Positions 1 to 6,338 of a stretch of 7,765 bases of DNA are shown here, piece after piece. Within the stretch, counting starts at the first letter, position 1. Each line of letters begins with the position of its first letter. Source of the DNA: Bordetella parapertussis (GTDB lineage: Bacteria; Pseudomonadota; Gammaproteobacteria; Burkholderiales; SG8-39); contig CAMDRY010000141.1 of the NCBI GenBank assembly GCA_945906975.1, positions 1 through 7,765 on the forward strand, in the 5' to 3' direction. A program made the translations under genes and the position numbers. The notes beneath the pieces are model-generated. The model did no database searches. It was not told the DNA's origin and was given only the letters and a program-made list of their open reading frames with translations.

Positions 1-1
1 T

Positions 2-727
2 GCACATCTCGAAGTCATCGAAACCAACGCCGGTGTGCAGATCGGTGCGCGCCGCGACGCGGGCGACAATTATTACTGGCGCATCAACCACTTCATGATG
101 CCTTTTTGGACCGTGGTGCCACCCGGCGCCGACGAAGTCGATATCAACGGCCATGCCTTTGTGCCTATCGACGATGAAACCACGCTGTGCGTGATGTACA
201 GCTACAACCCCGAGCATGCGATGTCGGATCGGCGCCGCAAGCTTTTCGAGGAAGGCCATCGCGATCGCGAACCCGGCCACATGAGCAGGAATGGCGCGCT
301 GCCCTTCGATCCGGGCAAGCCCTACGGCAAGTACTGGCCCAAGTGGAATCGCAGCAACGACTACGGCATGGACTGGGAACTCCAGAAGAAGAAGTATGTC
401 CTCGGTCTGGCTGGCTTGTGGGTGCAGGACAGCGGCTGCCAAGAATCGATGGGCGCGATCGCTGATCGCGCCAACGAGCATCTGTGCTCTGCCGACGCCG
501 GCATTGCGCGCATGCGCCGCGTGCTGCAGGAGGCCGCCCGCGCGTTGAAAGATGAGGGACGCCTGCCTGAAAGCACGCTCGACCCGTCGATCTACCGCAA
601 GCGCTCGGTGGGCATCATGCTCCCGCGCGACGTCAACTGGCTCGAAGGCGCGGCCAAATACATCCACGCGCGCGGACCGCTGGGATACACGGTTCCCGGA
701 TCAAAACCGGCGCCCGCAACCGCATGA
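2..727 (+). CDS. Rieske aromatic ring-hydroxylating oxygenase, large subunit (5' partial)
   Basis: The reading frame is open from the left edge, so only the C-terminal 241 residues are present. An internal GTG at 35 is not the real start. The segment has the pattern of phthalate 4,5-dioxygenase/LigX-like oxygenases: an IGARRDAGDNYYWRINHF stretch, then MMPFWTVVPPG, then WVQDSGCQESMG followed by IADRANEHL and a late MLPRDVNW. The Asp codon at 428-430 (in VQD) aligns by eye with the carboxylate ligand of the mononuclear iron. The Rieske [2Fe-2S] cluster domain and both iron-ligand histidines would lie upstream, outside the window; full-length relatives have about 420-440 residues. Such enzymes insert oxygen into an aromatic carboxylate or O-demethylate it, using electrons from a separate reductase, which is not seen here. 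The stop overlaps the next start (ATGA), so the two genes are translationally coupled. The family is fairly sure; the substrate is unknown. Confidence 0.88.
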   Translation, partial: AHLEVIETNAGVQIGARRDAGDNYYWRINHFMMPFWTVVPPGADEVDINGHAFVPIDDETTLCVMYSYNPEHAMSDRRRKLFEEGHRDREPGHMSRNGALPFDPGKPYGKYWPKWNRSNDYGMDWELQKKKYVLGLAGLWVQDSGCQESMGAIADRANEHLCSADAGIARMRRVLQEAARALKDEGRLPESTLDPSIYRKRSVGIMLPRDVNWLEGAAKYIHARGPLGYTVPGSKPAPATA

Positions 728-1143
728 GTCTGCCTGCGAAGCCCGTCCCGCTTGCCGATCCGGACAGCGCACCCTATTGGAATGCCGCAAAAGAATCGCG
801 ACTGGTGGCGCAGCAATGCGGCGAATGCGGCCATCATTTTTTCCCTCCGCGGCCCCGATGCCCGGTGTGTACGTCGGCAAATCTCGATTGGAAGCCACTC
901 TCCGGCCGCGGCCGCGTTTATACCTTCTGCATCACGCGCATGGCGCTGGTGCGCGGGTTCGAACCTCCTTATGTCGTTGCCGTGGTGGAGCTCGACGATA
1001 TTCCGGGCAGCCGCATGACCGCCAATATCGCGGATTGCGCGATTGAAGCCGTAAAAATCGGCATGCCGGTCGAAGTGATTTTTGAGGAGCGCGGCGATGT
1101 CGTCGTGCCGCAGTTTCGCCCAGTGCCGCAAGACGCACGTTGA
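724..1143 (+). CDS. DUF35 zinc-ribbon/OB-fold acyl-CoA-associated protein
   Basis: This is a complete 139-residue protein. An N-terminal helix with the motif PYWNAAKESRL (residues 17-27) is followed by a rubredoxin-like zinc knuckle, C32-GEC35 and C46-PVC49, then an OB-fold (roughly residues 55-130) that starts at the conserved GRGRVYTF. This is the classic DUF35 layout. Members bind the CoA ester for, and form complexes with, thiolase-fold partners; in actinobacterial steroid side-chain degradation the DUF35 domain of ChsH2 pairs with the aldolase Ltp2. Here the partner is the next gene, which begins at or just after this stop codon. The ATG overlaps the stop of the oxygenase gene by the ATGA arrangement, which supports this start. 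All four zinc cysteines are present, so the protein looks functional. Its substrate cannot be read from the sequence. Confidence 0.92.
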   Translation: MSLPAKPVPLADPDSAPYWNAAKESRLVAQQCGECGHHFFPPRPRCPVCTSANLDWKPLSGRGRVYTFCITRMALVRGFEPPYVVAVVELDDIPGSRMTANIADCAIEAVKIGMPVEVIFEERGDVVVPQFRPVPQDAR

Positions 1144-1151
1144 CCCGGGCC

Positions 1152-2288
1152 ATGGCGAGCCGCATGAAATCAACCGGGGTCGCGATTGTCGGTGTGGGTT
1201 CCACTGCGATCGCGCGCAACGCGGACCGCGGCCTGGGCGCCATCGCTACTGAGGCCGCGCTGGCCGCGATTGCGGATGCCGACCTTAAGCGCGACGACAT
1301 CGACGGCTATGTCGGCTGCCCCTCCGCGCCCAATGTTTCCGCATTGCACGTTGACGGTGTGGATGAAGTCTCCTCGACCTACATGACGGCGGCGCTGGGT
1401 CTCAAAAATCCCTCCTGGGTCATGGATGTCGAAGGCATGACTACGGGCATGGTGGTTGCCGCTGCACACGCACTTGCCTGCGGCGCCTGCAATTACGTGG
1501 TCGCGGTGCGTGCGCTCTACAATCCGCGCGATCGCAAGTACTCGCACGCGAGCGCCGACTTTGCCGTCGGTGCCGACCAATTCACGTTGCCCTACGGCAT
1601 CGGGCCGGGCGGCGGGCGCTTCGCGCAATGGCTTCAGCGCTACATGCACGACACCGGCGCAACCCGCGAAGACCTGCACGAAATCGCCAACATCGGGCGC
1701 AAACACGCGCAGTTGAACCCGCTAGCGGTGTGGAAAGGCAAAGGCGAACTCACGCGCGAGGAATACCTCGGGGCACGCTGGATCTGCGAACCGATGTGTC
1801 TCTACGATTCCGACATGCCGGTTACCGCGGCAGGCGCGCTGGTGCTCACCACAGCCGAGCGCGCGAAAGACCTGCCGCACCGGCCCGCGCACCTGCTGTC
1901 GTATTCGAACGCGTCGAATCCCAGGAAAGTTTTCGAAGCCACCGGCATCAAACCCTCAGATATAGACGTCGCGCAGATCTACGACGGCTATGCGCCCATG
2001 GTCTGGAACTGGCTGGGAAAACTGGGTTTCTGCGATCCTGACGAGGCGCACCGATTTGCACGCGGTTCACGGATTACCTTCGGCGGCGAGCTGCCGCTAA
2101 ACACTTTTGGTGGCGCACTCGGCGAGGGTCGTCTTCACGGTATGGGTCACGTGCGCGAGGCAGCACTGCAGGCCATGGGTAGAGCAGGAGACCGACAAAT
2201 CTCCGGCGCGCGCTATTCGCTTGTGCAGGTGGGCGTGCCCGAACGATCCTGGATTTTGCTGTTAGGGTCGGAGGCTACTCAGGCTTGA
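1152..2288 (+). CDS. Thiolase-fold protein (SCP-x/Ltp-like), partner of DUF35 protein
   Basis: A 378-residue thiolase-superfamily protein. The N-terminus has the first beta-strand GVAIVGVGSTAIAR; IYDGY (residues 276-280) matches the (Y/H)D-x-(F/Y) segment of SCP-x/lipid-transfer-protein thiolases; NTFGGALGEGRLHGMG (317-332) is their glycine-rich C-terminal loop. The nucleophile motif G-C-x-T/S-G appears as GMTTG (95-99), so the catalytic Cys is Met96, and the GHP histidine motif of true thiolases is GRLHG. A normal beta-ketothiolase reaction is therefore doubtful. With its DUF35 neighbour this may be an acyl-CoA retro-aldolase, as Ltp2 is with ChsH2; that is inference. The frame opens at a TTG at 1140 that overlaps the previous stop. 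ATG 1152 is used here and ATG 1164 is also possible. None has a clear Shine-Dalgarno site, which suggests translational coupling to the gene before it. Confidence 0.88.
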   Translation: MASRMKSTGVAIVGVGSTAIARNADRGLGAIATEAALAAIADADLKRDDIDGYVGCPSAPNVSALHVDGVDEVSSTYMTAALGLKNPSWVMDVEGMTTGMVVAAAHALACGACNYVVAVRALYNPRDRKYSHASADFAVGADQFTLPYGIGPGGGRFAQWLQRYMHDTGATREDLHEIANIGRKHAQLNPLAVWKGKGELTREEYLGARWICEPMCLYDSDMPVTAAGALVLTTAERAKDLPHRPAHLLSYSNASNPRKVFEATGIKPSDIDVAQIYDGYAPMVWNWLGKLGFCDPDEAHRFARGSRITFGGELPLNTFGGALGEGRLHGMGHVREAALQAMGRAGDRQISGARYSLVQVGVPERSWILLLGSEATQA

Positions 2289-2544
2289 TGCTCGCATTCG
2301 TGGTGACCTTGCCGTACTCCTGCAGATCGTTGGAAACGAAAGTGGCCTGCCAAATTAGGCCATCGCCGCCGCTGCATCGTGCTTGCCGGCGGGGGCATCG
2401 GAACCGAGGACGCGCATTGCCTTCAGGCAATCCGCCTCCTTACTTTGCCCCAATCTTCGGGTACTTGGCCAGATACTCACCGGCCTTAATCAACTGATAG
2501 TCAAATCGAGAGCGACACGAAGTCGCTTGTTGAAGTTGTTCCCA
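2275..2544 (-). other. Decayed or doubtful short coding stretches, unrecognised
   Basis: Two abutting minus-strand open stretches. The first (2544 to 2440) has no start and ends FDYQLIKAGEYLAKYPKIG followed by A, K and a TAA at 2442-2440; it reads like a protein C-terminus but I do not recognise the family. Right after the stop comes TAAGGAGG, a strong Shine-Dalgarno-like sequence. A 51-codon frame from a TTG at 2430 then ends in NDLQEYGKVTTNASIKPE and a TAG at 2277-2275, overlapping the end of the thiolase-like gene on the other strand. A neighbouring frame over the middle (residues like LKAMRVLGSDAPAGKHDAAA) also looks protein-like but is closed by a TAA, which suggests frameshift decay. 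I read this as remnants of one or two former genes, not working genes. Confidence 0.25.
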
Positions 2545-2787
2545 CTATAAAGGAAAGGAGGAAGGGAACCGCCCGTGTCACTGGGTGAATCTATGGGTCT
2601 GAATAAAGAGCGACCCTGACAATGTAACGAAGCACCGCAAGGTGCGGGATGCCAATCGCGAGAGACGTACCCTTCTGGCAGCCACAGGCCAAATCAGTGC
2701 TAGATAGTCGGCAGGGTGGCGGCAGCTAAATTTCTCCAATGGGCCATGTTTTGGACTTTTGAAAAGCGCACTGTTGACGCCAACCGC
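2545..2787. other. Intergenic stretch with no recognisable gene
   Basis: No frame on either strand gives a recognisable protein. A purine-rich block at 2550-2566 contains GGAGG and is followed by a GTG at 2575 that opens only 14 codons. A small hairpin with a GCAA tetraloop lies at 2632-2645 (GCACC/GGTGC) without a T-run. The base composition is less GC-rich than the flanking genes. It may be non-coding IS or island debris joined to the repeat pair on its right. Confidence 0.4.
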
Positions 2788-2846
2788 AAATTGACCAGTT
2801 TAGAGGGGTAGTGCTGTTCCCGCCGATTAGAATTTGATCCGTTTCG
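2788..2846. repeat. Imperfect repeat pair, possible IS21-type element end
   Basis: AAATTGACCAGTTTAG (2788-2803) and GAATTTGATCCGTTTCG (2830-2846) are related copies about 40 bases apart. Read on the minus strand they give GGTCAATTT- and GATCAAATTC-type units, which resemble, from memory, the multiple terminal transposase-binding repeats of IS21-family elements. No istA or istB reading frame is present, so at most one end remains. The second copy stops exactly where recognisable homology of the downstream hydrolase begins, so the repeat appears to mark the junction that truncated it. Confidence 0.35.
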
Positions 2847-3260
2847 GCAGGTTGTGCCGATCTGCGCATTGGCGACCCGGGTCCGATGGGACGGGTGTTG
2901 GTGGCCGGCGAACCCGGCAACGACATCGTGCCGCAACTGGCACCGCTGCCCGGGGAGATTGTCATCGACAAACCCGGCCAGGGCGCGTTCTATGCCACGG
3001 CGCTGGGGGAAATTCTTCGTCTGCGCGGCATTACCCATCTGTTATTTGCCGGCGTCACGACCGAAGTGTGCGTGCAGACCAACATGCGCGAGGCCAACGA
3101 CCGCGGCTACGACTGCCTGCTGATCGAAGATACCACGGAGAGCTACTTCCCCGCATTCAGGCAGGCGGCGCTCGACATGATCCGCGCCCAGGGAGGTATC
3201 GTCGGATGGACTTGCAGTTGCGCGCAACTCGACAGCGCCCTCACGCAGAAGAGCTCCTGA
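2847..3260 (+). pseudogene. Isochorismatase-family cysteine hydrolase, N-terminal half missing
   Basis: In-frame homology starts at about 2850 with [18 protein letters not shown] and runs to a normal C-terminus at 3260, after an in-frame TGA at 2835-2837. The catalytic Lys is in [10 protein letters not shown], the cis-peptide and nucleophile motif is GVTTEVCV with its Cys, and REANDRGY follows, as in amidohydrolases such as biuret hydrolase, ureidoacrylate amidohydrolase or maleamate amidase. The first catalytic residue, an Asp in the N-terminal D-x-Q-N-D-F strand, should lie about 110 residues upstream and is absent; relatives have about 220-230 residues. An ATG at 2886 could start a 124-residue protein, but it would lack that Asp and the first strand of the fold. 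The remaining part is undamaged, so the break is probably recent. Upstream sequence is IS-like, which suggests truncation by insertion or IS-mediated deletion. Confidence 0.8.
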
Positions 3261-3285
3261 CGCCATAACGCGACAGGGTGAATGC

Positions 3286-3306
3286 ATCGGTTGGTTTGCA
3301 ACCGGT
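3286..3306. repeat. Hairpin between convergent genes
   Basis: ATCGGTTG (3286-3293) and CAACCGGT (3299-3306) pair over eight positions, with one G-T wobble and a five-base loop, 26 bases after the stop of the truncated hydrolase gene. No T-run follows on either strand, so it could only be a weak or factor-assisted terminator. Confidence 0.3.
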
Positions 3307-3320
3307 GAATTCCCCGGGGC

Positions 3321-3359
3321 AAAAAAGCACGCAACGCACTGCAGCGTCAACGCTGACGC
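3321..3359 (-). terminator. Possible terminator of the minus-strand operon
   Basis: On the minus strand, six bases after the TAG of the hydroxylase gene, GCGTCA (3359-3354) pairs perfectly with TGACGC (3349-3344) around a four-base loop. A run of six T residues (3326-3321) follows, but only after a further 17 bases, so this is not a textbook intrinsic terminator. Its place at the end of the operon, between convergent genes, supports the role. Confidence 0.35.
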
Positions 3360-3364
3360 GGCGG

Positions 3365-4576
3365 CTACTCGATGGTTTTTGCCTTGCGCACCGACTGAAG
3401 CAGCGAGGCACGCAGCAGAAACTGCCGCGCGCGCGCTGGGTCCGCGGCGATGCGGCGCAATTCATCGAGGTGCTGTTTGCGCACCGTCGGGTCGCTTTCT
3501 TCAAGACGGCGTTTGTTGGCCACCGTCTGCTCCTGGACAAATTCAACATTCAGTGAACGGCGCCGGCGGTCATAGCGGCCGAGGATGGCGGCGTCGGCAC
3601 CCGACGCCACCGCCGCCAGCAATTCGGCGAGCTCGACGCCGTCGTGGATGCCGCTGTTCATGCCCAACCCACCCGCCGGATTGTTCACATGCGCCGCATC
3701 GCCGGCGAGGAACAGGCGTCCGGCGCTGAAGCGCTCCGCGACGCGCTGATGGAAGCGATACAGGCCGCGATACTGGATGTCATAGGGTGTCGACTTAGGA
3801 AAAAAGTGCTGCAGCCTTGCCTGCACCGCCTCTTCGGCAAGCACCGCCGCATCGGGTTCGTTGACATCGGTCGGGGAAATAATGCGCCACAGGCCGCGCA
3901 TGTCGTTGCCGGCCACCTTGAACACCATCACATATTTATGCGGATCGGCAAAGTAGTTGCGGTTGGAGTAACCATACTCGCGCTCGAAGTCAAAGCCGGT
4001 GGTGAGACCGACGAAGCCTTCCGGGAAGGTATATCCCTCGAATCCCACGCCCATGATCTTGCGCACCAGGCTGCGCGCCCCGTCGGTGCCCACCAGATAA
4101 TCGGCTTCAAAGCTCGCGCGCCCGCCGGGCGCATCGCAAGCCACCTGGACCGAGTCGCCCCGCGGTTCGATCTGCACCACCTCGTGAAGTCGCAACACCC
4201 GGGCATTGGAAAATTGCGCGAGTTTCGCCTCCGCGATGGCCACGGTCTTGTGCGACTCGCACTGCACCGCGTACGGAAACGGCGTATCCGCGGCAAGCAG
4301 GCCGTAATCGAATTCGGCAACCATTTCCCCAGATACCCGGTCCCAGTGCTGGAAGCGTGCCGAGATCAATCCCTGGCGGATGACTTCGTCGACAATGCCC
4401 AGGTCGCGCAACATCTCCAGGGTAGAGGCATGGGTGGTGGCGGCGCGCGGCTTCTCGTCATAGAGCTCATCCGTTTCCAGCACGGTGACGTCGAGGCCCT
4501 TTACCGCCATGGCAAGCGCGGTGACAGTGCCCACCGGTCCGGCGCCGACAACAATGACGCTGAGGCGCTTGGCCAT
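3365..4576 (-). CDS. FAD-dependent class A aromatic hydroxylase (monooxygenase)
   Basis: A 403-residue protein with the three fingerprints of the p-hydroxybenzoate hydroxylase fold: the FAD ADP-binding motif VIVVGAGPVG (GxGxxG at 11-16, with Glu34 ending the second strand), the DG motif GTDGARS (163-169) that contacts FAD and NADPH, and the GD motif AGDAAHVNNPAGGLGMN (291-307). Arg44 fits the usual pyrophosphate contact. Such cytosolic enzymes use NAD(P)H and oxygen to hydroxylate a phenol or hydroxypyridine. The length fits single-domain relatives of about 400 residues rather than the longer MhpA type. ATG 4576 follows the TGA of the preceding gene by one base; a TTG at 4591 would overlap that gene and lacks support. 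As last gene of the operon it probably shares its transcript. The substrate is not deducible; a NicC-like or hydroxybenzoate hydroxylase role is possible. Confidence 0.92.
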   Translation of the reverse strand: MAKRLSVIVVGAGPVGTVTALAMAVKGLDVTVLETDELYDEKPRAATTHASTLEMLRDLGIVDEVIRQGLISARFQHWDRVSGEMVAEFDYGLLAADTPFPYAVQCESHKTVAIAEAKLAQFSNARVLRLHEVVQIEPRGDSVQVACDAPGGRASFEADYLVGTDGARSLVRKIMGVGFEGYTFPEGFVGLTTGFDFEREYGYSNRNYFADPHKYVMVFKVAGNDMRGLWRIISPTDVNEPDAAVLAEEAVQARLQHFFPKSTPYDIQYRGLYRFHQRVAERFSAGRLFLAGDAAHVNNPAGGLGMNSGIHDGVELAELLAAVASGADAAILGRYDRRRRSLNVEFVQEQTVANKRRLEESDPTVRKQHLDELRRIAADPARARQFLLRASLLQSVRKAKTIE

Positions 4577-4577
4577 C

Positions 4578-5351
4578 TCAGTGCTCGGCAACCAGCCTGC
4601 CGAAACCTGCGATGCGATCGTTGATGCCGATGGCGCGCAGCGCCGCCCAATAGGTTGCGACGTTCACGCCGATGAGCGGCTTGCCATGCTTCAATTCGAT
4701 TTCCGCGGTGATGGCATTCACCGGGAGCGCGGTGCCCACGTGCACCAGGGCGTCGATATCCTGTCCATCGGCCCGGGCGAAGCCGGCACGAATCCGGTCG
4801 GCGGAAATTCTCGACACATCGGTCGGGCCGGTGCCTTCTAGATTGACGACACGCGTGGCACTGTAGCCGGCGGAGCGGAAGAAATCCGCGATCACTTCGC
4901 CTGCCGGGCCCCAATAAGGGGTGACGATGCCCAGGCGCTGCGGACGTCCCAGCGCCTCCAGGCCCTGCAGCACAGCCATTGACGGCGTGATGAACGGCCG
5001 CTCGCAGTAGTCCTCGAGCCGGCGCACCTCCTCACGCGCGCGCTCGATGCTGCCGCGGAACGAATGAATCGAGTGCCCGTGTGCAACCACGTGCGGTTCG
5101 CAGGGCAGCACCAGATCGAGCGCTTCAAACAACCCGCCCTCCTCCGATTGCAGTGCTTTCCGATAGACCTCGAGGTCGTCGGCCGGCCGCGGCGGCAGCA
5201 GCATGCGCGTGACATGGTTGGTAACCCCGGCCGGGCGCAGCATCTCGTACTCGGGTTGTACCGTGGTGTTGGTGGCAGGCACCACCACGGCGATCTTTGC
5301 GCGCGTCGCCAGAACATCGGTGCTGCCGGCCGGCCAGCGTCGGGTGGCCAT
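4578..5351 (-). CDS. Asp/Glu racemase-fold enzyme, arylmalonate decarboxylase/maleate isomerase-like
   Basis: A 257-residue protein of the family holding maleate cis-trans isomerase and arylmalonate decarboxylase (AMDase). Visible family segments are VVVPATNTTVQPE (the N-terminal strand and P-x-x-N loop), GHSIHSFRG (92-100, corresponding to the GTSLSFYRG loop of AMDase), RLGIVTPYWGP and LIGVNVATYWAALRA near the C-terminus. The first catalytic Cys of maleate isomerases is Gly92, as in AMDase. The second, which AMDase keeps, aligns with Val205 (codon 4739-4737) in VHVGTALP. The only cysteines, 84 and 116, lie elsewhere, so standard Cys-based racemisation, isomerisation or decarboxylation is unlikely; His91 and His93 are candidate functional residues (inference). 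ATG 5351 is preceded by GGAG at good spacing; GTG 5357, which overlaps the upstream stop, is the alternative. It sits two bases after the receptor gene and one before the hydroxylase gene. Confidence 0.85.
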   Translation of the reverse strand: MATRRWPAGSTDVLATRAKIAVVVPATNTTVQPEYEMLRPAGVTNHVTRMLLPPRPADDLEVYRKALQSEEGGLFEALDLVLPCEPHVVAHGHSIHSFRGSIERAREEVRRLEDYCERPFITPSMAVLQGLEALGRPQRLGIVTPYWGPAGEVIADFFRSAGYSATRVVNLEGTGPTDVSRISADRIRAGFARADGQDIDALVHVGTALPVNAITAEIELKHGKPLIGVNVATYWAALRAIGINDRIAGFGRLVAEH

Positions 5352-5353
5352 GG

Positions 5354-6319
5354 TCACTCCACCTTCAGGCCGGCGGCCTTGACGGCCTCCTGCCAGACCA
5401 CGTTATCGATGCGGATAGTTTCGGCAAACTCCGCCGGTGTCGAGCCCAGCGGATCGACGCCGATGTTGTTGAGGCGCGCAATCACGGCCGCCTCACGCAC
5501 GATCCTGCGCGCTTCAGTCGATACCCGATTCACAATCACCGCCGGCGTGCCCGCCGGCGCCAGCAGGCCGTTCCACGTAAGCGTTTGAAAGCCGGGGAAG
5601 GATTCAGCGATGGCGGGCACGTCGGGCAACTGCGGCGCGCGCGCCGCGCTGGACACGCCAAGCAGGCGGATCTTGCCGCTTTTTCCGTGCTGGATCAGCT
5701 CCGAGGCGTTGCCGAAGTACATCTGCACGGTACCCGCGACCAGATCGGCGACGGCCGGGCCGCCGCCCTTGTAGGGCACATGCGTCATGGCGATCCCGGC
5801 GCGGTTGACGAACAGCGCACTCGACAGGTGTCCAAGCGTACCGCTGCCGCCGGTGGCGTAGTTGAGTTTCCCCGGGCGGCCCTTGACGTAATCGACAAAC
5901 TCCCTCACGTTCCTTGCCGGCACCGACTCGTGGACGCCGAGGACGAACGGGTTGGTGCCGATGTTGGAGATAGGCGCGAAGTCCTTCACCGGGTCGTAAC
6001 CGATCTTCTGGATATATTGCAGGATCGCGATCTGTGAAACTGCGGCCATCAGCAGCGTGTAACCATCGGGCGGGGATTTGGCAACGAACTCGGCGGCGAT
6101 AGCGCCGCCCGCGCCCACACGGTTCTCCACCACAAACTGCTGGGCAAAAACCGTGCTCAGACGCTCGGCGACGATGCGCGCAATCGCGTCGGTGTTGCCG
6201 CCGGCGGCAAACGGCACGATCACCCTGGCGGGTCGCTGCGGCCATTCCTGGGCGTGCACCACGCCACTCGAGAAGACAAGGACGACGCAGAATACGATGG
6301 TTTTAAAATTGCACTTCAT
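5354..6319 (-). CDS. TctC/Bug-family periplasmic solute-binding protein
   Basis: A complete 321-residue receptor of the tripartite tricarboxylate transporter (TctC/Bug) family. Residues 1-23 form a Sec signal peptide: MKCNFK, a hydrophobic core, then VVHA before Gln24. The mature part begins with WPQRPARVIVPFAAGGNTD, the family's first strand and substrate-binding glycine loop. VVENRVGAGGAIAAEFVAKS follows, then PPDGYTLL, and THVPYKGGGPA later. These periplasmic proteins bind small carboxylates, aromatic acids or amides and pass them to TctA/TctB permeases. No permease genes are present, as is usual for the many orphan Bug genes of Burkholderiales. The start is secure: AAGGAG lies seven bases upstream of the ATG. 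It is first in a three-gene operon, which suggests that it captures the substrate for the flavin hydroxylase and racemase-fold enzyme. The gene begins 19 bases after the stop of an aminotransferase remnant, so it may once have been downstream in a longer operon. Confidence 0.95.
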   Translation of the reverse strand: MKCNFKTIVFCVVLVFSSGVVHAQEWPQRPARVIVPFAAGGNTDAIARIVAERLSTVFAQQFVVENRVGAGGAIAAEFVAKSPPDGYTLLMAAVSQIAILQYIQKIGYDPVKDFAPISNIGTNPFVLGVHESVPARNVREFVDYVKGRPGKLNYATGGSGTLGHLSSALFVNRAGIAMTHVPYKGGGPAVADLVAGTVQMYFGNASELIQHGKSGKIRLLGVSSAARAPQLPDVPAIAESFPGFQTLTWNGLLAPAGTPAVIVNRVSTEARRIVREAAVIARLNNIGVDPLGSTPAEFAETIRIDNVVWQEAVKAAGLKVE

Positions 6320-6326
6320 TGCCGAG

Positions 6327-6332
6327 CTCCTT
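6327..6332 (-). promoter_or_regulatory. Shine-Dalgarno site of the TctC/Bug gene
   Basis: AAGGAG on the minus strand, seven bases before the ATG at 6319. It is the clearest ribosome-binding site in the window and fixes the start of the first operon gene. No convincing -35/-10 pair is visible just upstream, where the aminotransferase remnant lies. Confidence 0.75.
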
Positions 6333-6338
6333 ATGGTT

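Noticed and set aside
1170..1706. Minus-strand open frame (178 codons)
   Set aside because: Antisense to the thiolase-fold gene, which has clear family motifs.
2527..2551. Promoter candidate TTGTTG with TATAAA
   Set aside because: The spacing of 13 bases is too short for a sigma-70 promoter and no gene follows.
2632..2645. GCACC-GCAA-GGTGC hairpin as a terminator or small RNA
   Set aside because: The stem is only five pairs and no T-run or promoter is nearby; such hairpins arise often by chance in GC-rich DNA.
3644..4624. Long plus-strand open frame (326 codons)
   Set aside because: It lies opposite the flavin hydroxylase, which carries all three FAD fingerprints; the plus-strand product has no domain signature.
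5297..6037. Plus-strand open frame (246 codons)
   Set aside because: Shadow of the TctC/Bug gene on the other strand; Arg/His-rich with no motif.
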